Of a stretch of DNA of 64,000 nt, positions 1 through 12,180 are shown piece after piece (positions within the stretch are counted from its first letter, which is position 1; each line of letters begins with the position of its first letter). The stretch is from positions 30,457,951 to 30,521,950 of the forward strand of contig NC_063052.1 of assembly GCF_018812025.1 (NCBI RefSeq). The letters are read 5' to 3'. Origin of the DNA: Megalobrama amblycephala. Lineage: Eukaryota; Chordata; Actinopteri; Cypriniformes; Xenocyprididae. Under the pieces are notes generated by a model that saw nothing but the letters and a program-made list of their open reading frames with translations, ran no database searches and was not told where the DNA came from. Position numbers and translations under genes: made by a program.

Positions 1-257
1 AGTCCAGCTGTTTCTGTGAATTGAAGCGACCTATTTGCTTATTTTTTCTGTAAATTTCAGCAGTCTGTAAAAATATACCTCAGATTTTGTGTCAAAGCTA
101 TTTGTACAGTCAGTCGCAAAGCTCTATCCCATTTTGGATGTGTTTTTCACAGCATTCACACTGAAAATCAATGCTGCCACTCAGTCTTTTGCCACTCATT
201 TGGCGTAACCGCAGTCATAACGGTCGATATTGACGTCACGTGCATACCCTCTATTCT

Positions 258-439
258 GGAGTGATGATGCTGAAATAATAAATTACATTCTAAAATATAT
301 TCTAATAAAAAAATTTATAATATTTCACAGTATTAATATTTTAACTGTATTTTGATCAAATACATGCAGCATTGGTGCGCAGAAGAGAATTGCTTCACAT
401 TTAAAAAAAAAAAATTACCGACCTCAAACTTTTGAGCGA
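258..439 (+). repeat. Copy of the 'CAAACTTTTGAGCGG' dispersed repeat (right half)
   Basis: The stretch ends ACCGACCTCAAACTTTTGAG and shares its interior (gatgatgctgaa, tttgatcaaatacatgcag) with the fuller copy at 53362-53790 and partial copies at 22221-22430 and 40225-40500. The 5' terminal repeat is missing. Confidence 0.55.
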
Positions 440-952
440 TGGAAGAGACTAGAGCTTAAAAGGCAGCATTGTTGCTGTATCAAGACCGGCTGTTTAAATG
501 ACATTAGTACTGTACAGTCATTCCAGTGAAACAGATATAGTAAATATGTGACTCATCAGATAAATTATTTCCTGCAGAGCATCAACATTGTGTGTGTCCA
601 TGCCGGCAGCTCCAACACAGTCTCAGATGGAAACGCCGCTCTACAGATGTTCATCTGTGAATCCTAAAGACACCATGCTGATTATGGGAACCCAAAATGT
701 TTTAAATTCAGTTCTCAAAATTTAAGGCCAAACACTATTTAAATGTGCATTAAAAAGTCAAATAATGTCTTTCATTACTTCAAACTTGCAGATATCCTGT
801 TATATACTTTGTTGTACAAAAAAAAAAAAAAAAAATAGTGAAAAACTAAAAATGTATCTGCATATCATGGTTTCAGCTACTAATGTGTTCTGCGTCATTC
901 AAACTTATGATTGCACCTGCCGAGGCTTGGCAGAATACTTTAAAATGAGGTG

Positions 953-1010
953 AAAACAATGACATTGTGACTGTTAATTATAAAACAATGACATTGTGAC
1001 TGTTAATTAT
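953..1010 (+). repeat. Perfect 29-bp tandem duplication
   Basis: The unit at 953-981 is repeated without a mismatch at 982-1010. A recent small duplication; nothing suggests a function. Confidence 0.9.
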
Positions 1011-1172
1011 GGATACAAAAAACGTTTCCTTTATGAGAGTGCACCAGCAGTTCTCAATATATTTAGAAACCGACCACTAAAATGACTCATAAAACTAATT
1101 CTTCTGCTCGTTTGAGTTCTTTAATTGCCCTGATGATTCAGGAAAAAAACAAATGTGAGATTTGCACCATTG

Positions 1173-1173
<1 letters not shown>

Positions 1174-1266
<93 letters not shown>
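1174..1266 (+). repeat. (TG)n microsatellite, about 46 units
   Basis: An uninterrupted TG dinucleotide run. It creates long Cys-Val and Thr-His reading frames on both strands that are not genes. Confidence 0.99.
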
Positions 1267-1270
<4 letters not shown>

Positions 1271-1645
1271 TGCTATAATTTGAGGACAAATTTGTCTCCA
1301 GCCTCCAGAAATGAGCTAAATCTGATAAAACCTTCTTGTAGGACACCCTCAATTGCAAAAACTATTCATAAATGAAATAAATAATATATTTTTTTATATA
1401 ATTCAAAAATGCAACAAGTATTCTTTTAGGATTTGGGTTGGTCTAATTATAATTAGCTTTATATAAAAACAATAGAAGTCTATGATATGTTTTCACTTAG
1501 CTATGTGTGTGTGTTTCTGGATCTCTGTATTGATTAATGTCTGGAGCAGAGATGAGGATCAATACAGTGAAATGGAGATTCCAGCACTGGATTTGAGGGT
1601 TTTTTTTTATGATTAATCTGGGTGTAGAGATACAGCAGGTAAAAA

Positions 1646-1700
1646 AGAAGAAGAAGAAGAAGAAGAAGATGAAAGGAGAGTTAGGAGAGAGAGAGAGAGA
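1646..1700 (+). repeat. (GAA)n and (GA)n microsatellites
   Basis: Eight GAA units (1646-1669) followed by a GA run at 1685-1700, about 70 bp from the donor of the 46-nt exon. On the minus, transcribed strand they read as a CU-rich tract just downstream of that exon. Confidence 0.95.
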
Positions 1701-1767
1701 TAGAGACAAGACTACAGGGTCAGGTGTATAAATGGATAAAAGCAACAGAGAAAATGGTTATTCTTAC

Positions 1768-1813
1768 CTTGGTCTTGTGCTTTGTTTGGGTTCCAGGTTC
1801 TGAAGTAATCGTC
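1768..1813 (-). CDS. spock1: Internal coding exon of a testican gene (SPOCK1-like), 46 nt
   Basis: Read on the minus strand, a pyrimidine-rich tract ending TTTTTCTGTAG (AG at 1815-1814) precedes a 46-nt exon, followed by the donor GTAAGAA (GT at 1767-1766). Frame 0 gives DDYFRTWNPNKAQDQ plus one base, so the exon is phase 0 in and phase 1 out. From memory, testican-1 (SPOCK1), a secreted heparan/chondroitin sulfate proteoglycan of the extracellular matrix, has DDYFRTWNPNKPFDQ followed by ALDP in its N-terminal testican-specific region, before the follistatin-like domain. The leftover G fits an Ala codon for that ALDP. Testican-3 has WSPGK and testican-2 diverges more, so SPOCK1 is the better match. 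The Pro-Phe to Ala-Gln change is unusual. No other exon is seen to its left, so the follistatin, calcium-binding and thyroglobulin domains lie beyond the window. Identity is inferred from 15 residues plus splice sites. Confidence 0.82.
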
Positions 1814-2352
1814 CTACAGAAAAACACAATGACACGCACTTAAAATCCTCAGACAGACAAGCTTCAATACTATCTTCATGACCTTCAGAAAGAAGAAAAG
1901 AACTTTATGATTTAAATATAGTGTGAAATAAGAGAGGGATGATGACTTATAAAAACGTGTCTGGTCTGAAACTCAGATAAGTGTAAAGACAGATGATTTT
2001 TTGCTGATATTTTTAATGAAAAGCTCTATAGTAAATGGACTATCTATGGCAGCATTCAGTTTAATTGCTTGGGCCAAACCTAACATTTGATTCTCCTCTT
2101 GCTCTCGCAGGACTCTTTTCATTTGGCATTTTTTGGCTCTGAACTTTAAGTCAGTGGCAGAGGGTGCTTTTCAGGAGCTGGGAAGCACAGATGTAATTTT
2201 AATGTTCACCCAGATCTATTTGATTTTTTTTTTTTGGTGTCTGCAATGTTGCTTACAAAAGCTTCTCAAACAACCACTAAACAGTGAAATTACTTTACCA
2301 GGAACTGAAGTTTTACAATAGTTACAAAACTGCAAAAGTACAAGATAATTTA

Positions 2353-4214
2353 AAGCTGCAAGCAGCGATGTAAGGACCCTCGCACCCAGGCTCACCACCA
2401 GCCGTTGGCCTTAGGAAAACAATGAACAGTGGGTGACATGCATGTAAGCAAGTAAATAGAGAAGAATTATGGCAAAGTCATTTCAAAGTGCCACACTTCC
2501 TGCTGCACCTCCTTCAGGTTTCTGGTTTAAATGTGATTGATTCATGTTCAATTGACTTGAAACGATTACTCTTTGACTTAGCTTGATGTTTTCATATTAA
2601 AATAACATGTTTCAATCAAGTAAACCCAACCAGGACTCAATCAAACAGGATTTTCACTTCCCATCATGCTTTGCAAAGGGGCTGAACTAGGAGTGTAAAT
2701 GTTGAAAAGTGTTATTTTAAGCAGTTTTTAGGAAGATGAGAAAATGGAAAGACTTTTTAATGTTTACTGTTCTATTATGTTGGTATTTAAAAGTTTCTGT
2801 TAATTAATAGTTTTAGGGTTACCATTGTGGTGAATTGTTGCACTTGTGCTTGGGTTGAGGACCTGCTAACAAAATTTCAAATTACTTTAATAAGAAAGTA
2901 ATCATTGTGGTAGTGCTCTGGGTTGCATTTCCCAAAAGCAATGTAAGCCTATGTTGATTGTAGAACCATTGCCACCAATGGACTTATGATCAATTTAGGC
3001 TTTACAATGTTTTTGGTTAAGGCAATTTAGGATGAATCCAGTATCACATCTAGATTTCTAACACAGAACATCACAAAAGTTATATAAATCACAAAATTAA
3101 ACAAGAAGAATTAATTGTAAAAATCAATGTATATGAAAACAATTTATTTTTTATTTATTTATTTATTCCTTTTTATTTATTTTATTTTAAATGAACACAA
3201 TTGATTCTAGTTAATTTAACACGGTTGATTCTATTGGATTTTACTTGTCTTAATCATGTGGAACCACTGTCCGTGATTGAATTGAGTAAGTTGGACATAA
3301 CTATTTTACATAGATTCTTCCTTAGTCAGTTGTTTTGTCACAACTCAAGGATTTTGCATAGAGTAAAAATAAACCTTTAATGTTAATAAAAACTAGTTGG
3401 TTGTGCTGACCCAACGGACATACATTAAATTGGAATAACAGAATTGCATAATGCTGAAATAAAGCAACTTAATCATGTGGAAATCCTTTCCATGATTTTT
3501 TTATGTTCGTTCAAAGAGTTATTTTTTTGAGTGTGTAAAACATGACATTTCCTGTTGCCTGCAGGTGGCTCTATGACTGTAACTGAATATTGGCATATAG
3601 ATGTCTTCATGTCAGGACTCAAATAAAACATGTGAAGTTTGGGGCAGATCGGACATTGTATGCCCGAGTTACAACAAATTTCTGTTTCATGGCGAAACAT
3701 CGAACTTTGTCAGGCCGCCACGGACACGCCCTTCAGCGAAAACTTTAGATCTTCACGATTTAATGTCGCAAAGGCCTTTAGATTAGACTGACCAAATATG
3801 ATGTTGATCTGATTAAAGTTCTAGGAGGTGTTTGTTACTGTACGTCTGGAAATGGCAAAAACTGCACAAAAAAATTGCAGAGAAAATTCAAAATATCTCA
3901 CTTCCTGTTGGGTTTTCAAATTTGGCACCTATGGACTTTTTTGTAGGTATTGGGCTGTTGTATGTGTCTACCAAATTTCATACCTGTATGTAAAACGTAG
4001 CGCGAAGGGTGCTTAATTGAAATTTTGTAGGTGCCGCTTTCGAGCCATTTTGCCACACCTAATTCTAAAACAGGTGTATATTTTCACCACTTCTGATGTG
4101 TGAGTTTTAAAGCACATTTAGGCCCTCAAAAATGCGATTCATTTCGGAGAAGTAGAAGAATTGACCAAGCAATTACAATAGGGTCCTCACACTATCGGTA
4201 CTTGGGCCTTAAAA
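2353..4214 (+). repeat. AGCTGCAAGCAGC-type long dispersed repeat, copy 1, with an insertion
   Basis: Begins with AAAGCTGCAAGCAGCGATG and ends around GGTCCTCACACTATCGG. Its right half (about 3530-4210) has the wording typical of this fish family: cttcctgttg blocks, gccgccacggacacgccc, and 'accaaatttcatacctgtatg'. The middle (about 2590-3530) is AT-rich with 'tgctgacccaacgg' and looks like a separate inserted repeat. A related copy is at 58149-60381. I cannot name the superfamily with confidence. Confidence 0.6.
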
Positions 4215-4846
4215 AGGTTGCACAAACCAGTTGACTTTAATGCTCTGCCATGGCGCTTTAAGCTTGATGTCGACTAGTTGTTGATCATGGCCTATAAAGG
4301 GTGCAACAGGATAAATCTTTGAAGTTCCTCCGTATCCAACAGTTCATGACAAAAAAAAAGTATACTCCGAGAGACTTCCACAAGATGTTTGATTATACCA
4401 TCTAGATGCTCAATATTGATTGGGTGAATGCGTGTTATAAAACAACTTATTCTACAGGTAAGTTAATCGCATTTCTAAACTAACGCGCTGCTACATTGTA
4501 ATGCACACATACAGACAGTATATCTCTCACATCACGTGCAGATCGAGTGCACACAGAAACATTCAGTAGAGCAGAAATGTATTGTCAACATTGTGCTGTG
4601 ATTTATCAATAAAGTAGCTTAAACTCAAAAGTTCTAGCATATATTTCTTAGTAACTAAAACCCACAGCTTCACTATTAGTAGAGAGACTGTGCAAGGTAG
4701 AATTAATTCACACACGCAATCGCACTCTTACTCATATAAATGTATTCTTTACTGTGCTACTTTATCTATATCTGGTTTAGAACGAGCAGAAATCTGTGAG
4801 AAATATAACGACCCAAAGACAAAAGAACTGATAAAACTAAGCTGTT

Positions 4847-5427
4847 CTGTAGGAGCAATAGCCTTGTGGGCAGTGCTGTCATATGCCATAGCTTTGCAGA
4901 AGGCGACCCACGTTCAAGTCTCAGCTCGAGGTTCAGGCTTATTTGTTCATTAATGACTTTAATCACATAAATGTTGACTGAATCTGAAGTCGTTCAACCC
5001 CTAATCTCGAGCATATTGTACTCGCCCATACTCTTTATACATTAAGGTGCCGCATTGATATTCCTATGCTGATAATACTGTGAAACTAAGCATTTTTCTC
5101 CCAAGGTTTCTGTCACCTGATTAAATTTGGGTTCCTTGCCACTGTTGCTTCTGGCTTGCTTAGTTGGGGACACTTGATATTCAGAAATATTATTGAATTG
5201 ACTGTACTTATAATATTGGATGAAAACTGAACTAAGCTGGACGATGACATCACTGTTTTTACAGATAAATTTAACTCATTTTATATTTGATTATCTTTAC
5301 ACGTTACTGAACTGAACTGAATGAACACCCAACTGACCTCAGCATCATTGAATCATTATTTTCCTGTAAAGCTGCTTTGAAACAATCGGTATTGTATAAA
5401 GCACTATAGAAACAAAAGTGGCTTGAA
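4847..5427 (+). repeat. tRNA-derived SINE with cyprinid-type 3' tail
   Basis: The head at about 4847-4940 looks like a degenerate tRNA: an A-box-like AGCCTTGTGGGCAG and a B-box-like CGTTCAAGTCTC, followed by AGCTCGAGGTTC. The 3' part has the blocks CCAAGGTTTCTGTCACC, TTCCTTGCCACTGTTGC and the tail AGCTGCTTTGAAACAATC...ATAAAGCACTATAGAAACAAA, a common 3' end of fish dispersed repeats. Head and tail may be one SINE or two adjacent repeats. Confidence 0.6.
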
Positions 5428-5429
5428 GC

Positions 5430-6423
5430 ATTTTTCTGCTCATCTTCTCTTAAACATTTGTGAATATGACACACCTAGCTATACATCAGCAAACATCATT
5501 TCATAAAGTCAAACAAAATTTTATCGATTCCACACATAGAAAAGTGCATGCATTTGCTAAACACTGAATGCAAGAAATTGATTAAAATAAAGGTCATGAC
5601 ATAAAGTCAATCAAATAAAACAATCAAGTAAAATAAAGTGCAGAACCCATCACTTTGTCTGTTTAATGGAAGAGAAAAAAAGGACAGCAAGTGCAAGAGC
5701 CTGATTTTCATCTCTCCGACAGACTGCAGGCGAATCTCACACAACATTAGCGACGGCTGCTGCATTTTAAGGGCTTTTCAAATCCGATTGCTAACTCAGT
5801 CCTGTCCCAAAGTGGAGCTGCTACAGGCCGGATAAACAAATATTTGACATCAAACTGTCATTAGGGGCTCTTTAGCTTTGAGTTGATCGATGTTTTAGTG
5901 TAAAATATGTGGTTAATCATAGTTATAGTAATGTGATTAAAAACAATAACTTACACGAGAATAAGTTACATCTGTTGGTACGATGAGCTTCTGAACACAT
6001 TTATCATTCTGGTGTAAACATTTCTAAGCTACAGCTCTCAGGCCGTGAGCTAAAGTGAGACTATAATTTTGCTCAAAGTTTACGGTGGTCTCAGCAAAAG
6101 TAGGCCAAATGTATCTGTGGGCTCATAGCTCCAAATCAAAGGAATTATGGGAAAAGTGAAACTCATTTTGCCCTCAGAATTTTACCCTCTGCAAAACTGT
6201 CTGACAAAGCAGAAGCTAGCAGACCTTCTCTAACCTGCAAACTCTCACAATGAAATGACGTTGTAATAACCTTTATCCACACAGCAGTAAAACTTCTCTC
6301 GGTGGAAATGATGACCTTTGCAAGTTGTTTTTGAATGAATGCTTCAGGTTCAATACAAGTTGATATTAAAACAGTTTGTAAAAATGAACAAAAATGTGTT
6401 TACGATGATGAACTTATAAGAAT
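5430..6423. other. Intronic AT-rich sequence, no gene seen
   Basis: Only short shadow frames. No splice-bounded coding segment or clear element ends were seen. Confidence 0.6.
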
Positions 6424-6727
6424 TAGGGGTGTGCGATGTGTATCGTCTATGATAATATTGTAATTGTTGTTTTAACATGTAGAAGCTGACATTATCAAGT
6501 GTCACTTACTTTGCAAAAACAAACAAAAACAAACAAAAAAGCCCCTGTATAAGATTTATTTGATATTGTTAAGGAATATCACATAAGTATGCATGCTGTT
6601 TTTTCTTGAATATCAGCACAATGTGTTATTGATTTTATATAACAGTTCAATGAACAAGAAGTTATGAAAATAATTCCATACAAATCCACAACAGAACTGT
6701 TGTGCATCTACAAGTAACACACAGTGG

Positions 6728-6870
6728 GTGTTTCATCCTCAAATGAATCAGCATGTTTGAACTAATCAATGACTCAATGATTCATTCATAAATTTTCATC
6801 ATTTGCTTCGTTCCAGAATGAATCAGCCATTTGAACGAATTGGTTGAATGAATGACTCAATCACTCACTC
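6728..6870 (+). repeat. Degenerate gaatgaatca repeat
   Basis: Repeated short blocks (aatgaatcagc, aatgactcaat, attcattcat) in tandem-like order, AT-rich and imperfect. Confidence 0.5.
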
Positions 6871-7175
6871 ATTAAGACTTTCATATTTAAAGAATCATTT
6901 ATTTTTTACTAAAATGATTTCATATTTAATTTAAAAAAAAAAAAACATTCATATACATTTATGCAATTGTAACTGGACTGTAAATACATCTAAAGTTGCT
7001 TTAGATGCAGCTTCTGTACAAAAATTATTTTTTTAAATACTGATTTCATTTGACTGGTAACAGCCTATAGTGTCTTATTATATTCTAATTGAGTTTATTG
7101 ATTAAATGTAAGAATTTGACAAAAAAGATGCATAATTGCTCTTATAAACACAAACATGCTCCTGGAAATCAACTT

Positions 7176-7423
7176 AAGGTTGTGTCAGGATTTCCTGGTT
7201 CTCTGTGACTTTTTTGTTGATGATTCTGGTTTCAAAATCACCTATACCTGTCTCTCATTTAATCACCTACACCTGTCCTTCATTTAGTCCCTTGTCATAT
7301 TGTATATTTAAACCCTCTGTCTTTGTCTATTCTTGGTCTTGTGTTAACGTTGCATGCTGATATGTATCTCTGTTTGGTTAGTAGTGTTTATTAAATATTA
7401 TTTCATCATTCATCTGCATCAAC
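7176..7423 (+). repeat. LTR-like fragment
   Basis: Starts near TGTGTCAGGATTTCC, has repeated CACCTACACCTGTCC-type blocks, a TATA-like TATATTTAAACCC and a poly-A-signal-like TTTATTAAATAT. This order resembles the U3-R part of fish gypsy-type LTRs. No 3' end or target duplication was identified. Confidence 0.4.
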
Positions 7424-7495
7424 CCACATGGAAAGAACCTATATGTGGATATATGCGCATATATGAAACCTATATGCAGTGTATATGCACATATA

Positions 7496-7690
7496 TGCTG
7501 CATATATGCACATATATGATAATATATATGCTGCATATATGCGTATATATACTGCATATATGCTGCATATATGCACATATATGATAATATATATGCTGCA
7601 TATATGCGTATATATACTGCATATATGCTGCATATATGCCGTATATATACTGCATATATGCTGCATATATGCGTATATATGCCACATATA
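7496..7690 (+). repeat. 65-bp minisatellite built of ATATGC
   Basis: The block CATATATGCACATATATG starts at 7501 and again at 7566, and the later part repeats in shortened form. The tract is almost pure alternating purine-pyrimidine. It yields long Tyr/Ile/Cys frames on both strands, which are artefacts. Confidence 0.85.
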
Positions 7691-7984
7691 GGCAAAATTG
7701 AGGTGCATATATGTGCATATACAGGAAATATAGGTCTCCTGTATTGCTTCTTCATATCCACATATAAGCCCTATACATACAAGATATGTCTTCTATATAG
7801 CTAATGGCAGGATCTGGTTATTTTGTAGCTCATATCTCATTTTATGAGTCATGATGCCTAGCTCATATTTTCTATTATCAAGGCAAAAACTAAGAATTAA
7901 CGAAAAAAATTATGAAGAACTTATGTATGTGCGAACACGTGAAATTGGTATCACATGTAATTGGCATGTTATGGAATTTAACTA

Positions 7985-8200
7985 CCCACATGGAAAAAAC
8001 CTATAAACATATATGTTTCAATATAGGTTTTGATATAGGTTTTTAATATATGTGACATACATAAAATTGGCCGTTTTCCTATATTATATGTACATATAAT
8101 ATAGGAAAACGGACAATTTTATATATGTCACATATATTAAAAACCTATATCAAAACCTATATTGAAACATATATGTTTATATAGGTTTTTTCCATGTGGG
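7985..8200. repeat. 216-bp near-perfect palindrome (foldback element)
   Basis: The sequence starts CCCACATGGAAAAAACCTAT and ends with its reverse complement. The arms of about 105 bp meet at TATATGTACATATA near 8092. The same terminal wording (cccacatggaaagaacctat) occurs at 7424, so a second, rearranged member of the family adjoins the minisatellite. Confidence 0.92.
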
Positions 8201-8453
8201 AATCCTCATTGTTGTGGATTATCAAGTCAAGCCAACGTGTGACAGGTGGCAAATATTACTCCTAAATGAAAAAGTTAATTTCTGTCACAGCTGGGAACTG
8301 ACTATTGCATAAAATATGAAGAATATGAAAAGCTTGTTGACGTCAGGCCTAAACCAGTCAAGGTACCAGAAAAAAAATACACACTCAGCAAACAAAATCA
8401 TCATTATCAACAAATCCCAGAAAATATCAAGATGTCAACATCGCACACCCCTA

Positions 8454-10127
8454 CCAGGAATACATGTTAAATTACAGACCTTTTTAAAAGTATAGCCACA
8501 AAACTTAAACATTATACATGCTAATGGTTTATGCAGAGAAAATCTCACCCAGCTTTGCTTTTCCCATTATTTTTAAAATGAGAAAAACATGCCTTTTAAT
8601 ATAAGAATTACATCTGAAGTAGATTTGAATGTGCTGAGTAAATCAAAACACTAATGCAATTCATGCTACGCATTCATTTACATTCTGACCACGTTAACGT
8701 TATAGCTACTTCAATATTCAGTGTCCTTCAAACACAAGATAATGTCTGAATATACAGACCTAAAAAGTATTTGAAGACTTAATGCTTGAATGTCATTGCA
8801 TTAAATAACAAAATATCATTATTTTGACATTTATTGTAAACAAAGTTGCACAAACTCACTTTGCAATCAAAACTTTTGATAAAAATATTGTTGGGTTTCG
8901 AAATCCTAAACCAATAGAAATGTTGAAGAAGAAGAAGAATTTTTTAGATTTTTTTTCTAGATACCTTTTCTAGATATCTAGATAATATTTATTTTGTTTT
9001 GCTTTTGTATTAGTATGCCAAAAATGTTTTAATACAAATACTACAATATAAATGGTATAGCTTGTTTGTCCATAGTTGTAAAGCAGCAGAACTGTTTGAA
9101 ATCACTAAATTAAAGCTAAGAAAGAAAAACAAAAGCTCAAGTTTTAGATCAGAATGTTCTGCACAAACACACCCACTGATAAAAAAAAAAATTGTGTAAA
9201 TTTAATGTTTAACAACAAATATTTGAACAAAATGTATATTTTAGTGCTCATTTGTCTTGTATATGTAGCAAATGAGTGTTCATACATCCACAAAAAAAAA
9301 AAAAAAAAACAATCACAGAAACACCAGCTGATTGGGTCCCAAATGACACACTTTACACTATGCACTTATACACTATCTACTTATGAACTATGTACTCAAA
9401 CGTGTAGTGTATAAATTTTATAAGCTGGGGTGTACATAACTTTTTTGGTCTGGTTTTCAAGAGAGCACCTGGAGATGTTGCTTGTTACTCACACTTTACG
9501 TGACACACTTATCCTAAAAGCTGTCCTCATCACTTTCCTCCTGACTGCTCTCCTCACTATCTTCTTTTCCCTCGAACATGGTAGATGATGATAATGATTA
9601 TTTAATTTTTTTTTTATTTTACTAACATTAATGACACAGACAACAGTAAGAATATTAGGCTGCTGTCACTTTAAGAAGGAAAGCACGAACTGTTCGCTTA
9701 TGACATAACTGAGATAATACTTGCTCAGACAGGTATTTTGACATAATTTTGTGTGTATGTGTCCGTTCAAACACAAGTAAACACGAAAGAGGAATTAATT
9801 CGGTGTTCGAGCGCTGTCTGACTGTCTCTCTCTCTCTCTCTGCGTGCACACATTTCGGGGGTGTAAGGCTGTGCGCACAGATAACAGCTCACGAGTCCTG
9901 ATTTTCGCCTCTTCTTCCACTTATAAAATCGTTTGAATGTGTTAATTGGCGAGACAAAACACGTCCAAATGATAAACTTTCACTCTATGATGGTTAAATT
10001 TAGCAGTTAACCCGCAAATCACATGCGTGCCGAACCGTTGGACCTTACCCCCCCTTTCCACCTAAGTAATTAAAGCTGCGACTGTGCATTAAGTGTCCAA
10101 CATTCAAGACTTTGTTTTTTTAGGTAA
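8454..10127. other. Intronic sequence with a hAT-type internal module
   Basis: No gene. 9343-9430 resembles a repeat end (gacacactttacactatgcac). 9655-10050 shares wording with the hAT elements at 17928-18661 and 46651-47614: a 'gctgtcactttaag' block, 'ttttgacataattttgtgtgtat', and 'aatcacatgcgtgccgaacc'. Its own terminal repeats were not found. Confidence 0.5.
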
Positions 10128-10620
10128 AAGAGCCCATATTATGCTATTTTAAAGGTTGCTAATTTTGTTTTGGAGGTCTCCTACACCAGGTTTACATGCA
10201 TCAGAGGTCAAAAAAGCACTTTCATTTTCTCATATTATACATTGAACATCACCTCATTTCTCAAAGTCTCGAAAACGACCCGTCAGATGATTGTCTCTCT
10301 AAACACCCTCCTTTCTGTGAGCATCCTCTGGTCTGATTGGTCAGATTGCCCAGTCTGTTGTGATTGGTCTACCGCTTATAGAGCGATATCTGAGTTTCAG
10401 CTCCGAAGGCTTCCTAAAGCTCAGCGATTGTACGCACTGTAAAGACAGTAACGATGGTGTCGATTACCAATTGGAGCATAAGTCAAATGATGAAACATTG
10501 GAAGAACTATAATTATTCAACCCAAACCTCCATTGCAAGAATGACTTGAGCAGGACATTTCTCAGTGGTAACTTTTTACTCACTGTGTCGTACATTATGA
10601 GATGCCTTTATCAGCATTAA

Positions 10621-12180
10621 CCCTCTGGAGTCTGAGGCTGATTTGGGGCCTGGAGAAGTTTTGACATGCTCTGACATTTGTGCTTTTTTCAGTTGTTCAT
10701 AAACATATAAATGACAAAAGTGTCATTACACTGTATTCAGCACAAACTAGGCTACAATAATATGTGAGGAACATGTATGTACATGTTTGTGTTTTTGAAG
10801 GCATAATGTTTATGCGTGGTTACTGAAAAAACAAAAAACTTAAGTCACTGAAATAAGGCCAAAATAAGTATATTAAATCTGTGTTCACAAGACTTTTGGG
10901 TATTGGAGGTTGTAGACTAGAGTTTTTGCTTCAAAATTATGTAAAAATTATGCTGCCTACTCCTTCATATAAAACAATACATTGATTTAGTTTTTGTAAG
11001 ACACTTTTTGCCAAGAAACACAGTATGCATGGAGGCGTGAATCACCACTGAAAAATGGGCCATTCTCACCTGAGAAGACAAAAGAATTGCATAGTAATGA
11101 GCTGAAATGACTTGCATATTAATGAGGCATTTCAGTCAGGTAGGCTGTGAAAAAAACCTTCTGTGATGTCTCAAGCTCATCATGATATATGAAACATACA
11201 GAAAAATATTATTACAATATAAAGTAATGGTTTTATATTATACTTTAAAATATAATGTATTTCTGTGATGCAAAGAGTCTGAATATAGGCTTTTAGTTTA
11301 AAAGCATGCACATTTGGAGAAATATTGGATTCTCATATGCTTATGTCAATTTTCTATACAGAGAAGTTATATTTATTTAATATTCATTGTCATTACTATG
11401 AGCGCTGGTGTTTTCAATTCATACTTGAAGTCGGAGGGCGCTCTCTGTGCATTTTTAGTCCACAAATTCATCTAAAAGAAGAAGAGGCTATTCCATGAAT
11501 AGAGTTTCCAATTCATACTGCAGCCGGAGGGCGCTAAAGAAACAAAAACTCATCTAAAATTCATCTATAGAAGAAAAGAAAACAGGAACAAACTGCATGT
11601 CTTCTAGAGCTCCCTAACCATGACTTTTACATCCAGATAAACACTTTTCAAGACAATAAATACACGATTGAGACGATGAATGCATGTATTGCCTCTGAAT
11701 TTGCGTCTGAATAGCGCTGGCTCCGTGGGCGTGGCCGCATTAGCAGATAATGAGCTGAATCACGGACTTCTGACATGGCTCTCTTTTCATACAGATTACA
11801 TAAACACAGAAGGTTTGTTTTCGATTTGACTTAAATGATTTAAAACCTGACATCTTAACGTTTTTTTAGACATAAGTTTAACTTTTCTGTGATTAGTATT
11901 CACTAAGTTACAGTTCATTTTCTGAGAACTATCAGATTGGACTTCGTTCAGAGGGAGAGGAGAAATCACGCATCATTTTAGTTTTCTTTATTTTACAAAA
12001 AGCACAACATTGTGTTTTTACTCTGAGTGTATACAAATAAAAGAAGATATTCTATAGTTTCAATTGATATATTACTTATGTCTCTATGACAAAAAATGAC
12101 GGAGTATTTTAAGTCTGTTTTGCTGCAATGTGAAAAAAAAACTGCAAAACGCGCCGGCGCGTTTTTTAGACCTCAGAGTG
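10621..12180 (+). mobile_element. Non-autonomous piggyBac-like element, copy 1
   Basis: Flanked by TTAA on both sides (10617-10620 and 12181-12184). The left end is CCCTCTGGAGTCTGAGG and the right end CCTCAGAGTG, complementary over CACTCTGAGG. TTAA target and CCCT ends are hallmarks of piggyBac. The 1560-bp body has no transposase. It is closely similar to 20284-21803 and, reversed, to 62850-64000. The interior carries repeated 'cggagggcgct' blocks. Confidence 0.85.
12146..12165. repeat. 20-bp GC-rich perfect palindrome near the element's right end
   Basis: AAAACGCGCCGGCGCGTTTT is self-complementary. Copy 2 has the same site at 21770-21789 with the central CGG changed to CAG. In copy 3 the corresponding region is more diverged (gtcacgccggcgatac). 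Confidence 0.9.

Larger units (their letters stand above)
6424..8453 (+). mobile_element. hAT-like non-autonomous element with internal insertions
   Basis: The left end TAGGGGTGTGCGATG is mirrored by the right end CATCGCACACCCCTA. Flanking 8-mers (ataagaat, ccaggaat) agree at five of eight positions, suggesting a decayed 8-bp target duplication. Inside are an LTR-like fragment, an ATATGC minisatellite and a 216-bp palindrome. No transposase frame is present. Confidence 0.65.

Noticed and set aside
1082..1375. Open frames of 87-97 codons on both strands across the (TG)n run
   Set aside because: Composed almost wholly of dinucleotide-encoded Cys-Val or Thr-His; no splice sites or homology.
7378..7804. 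Several overlapping frames rich in Tyr, Ile, Cys and His
   Set aside because: Products of the ATATGC minisatellite; all frames look alike and none has a domain.
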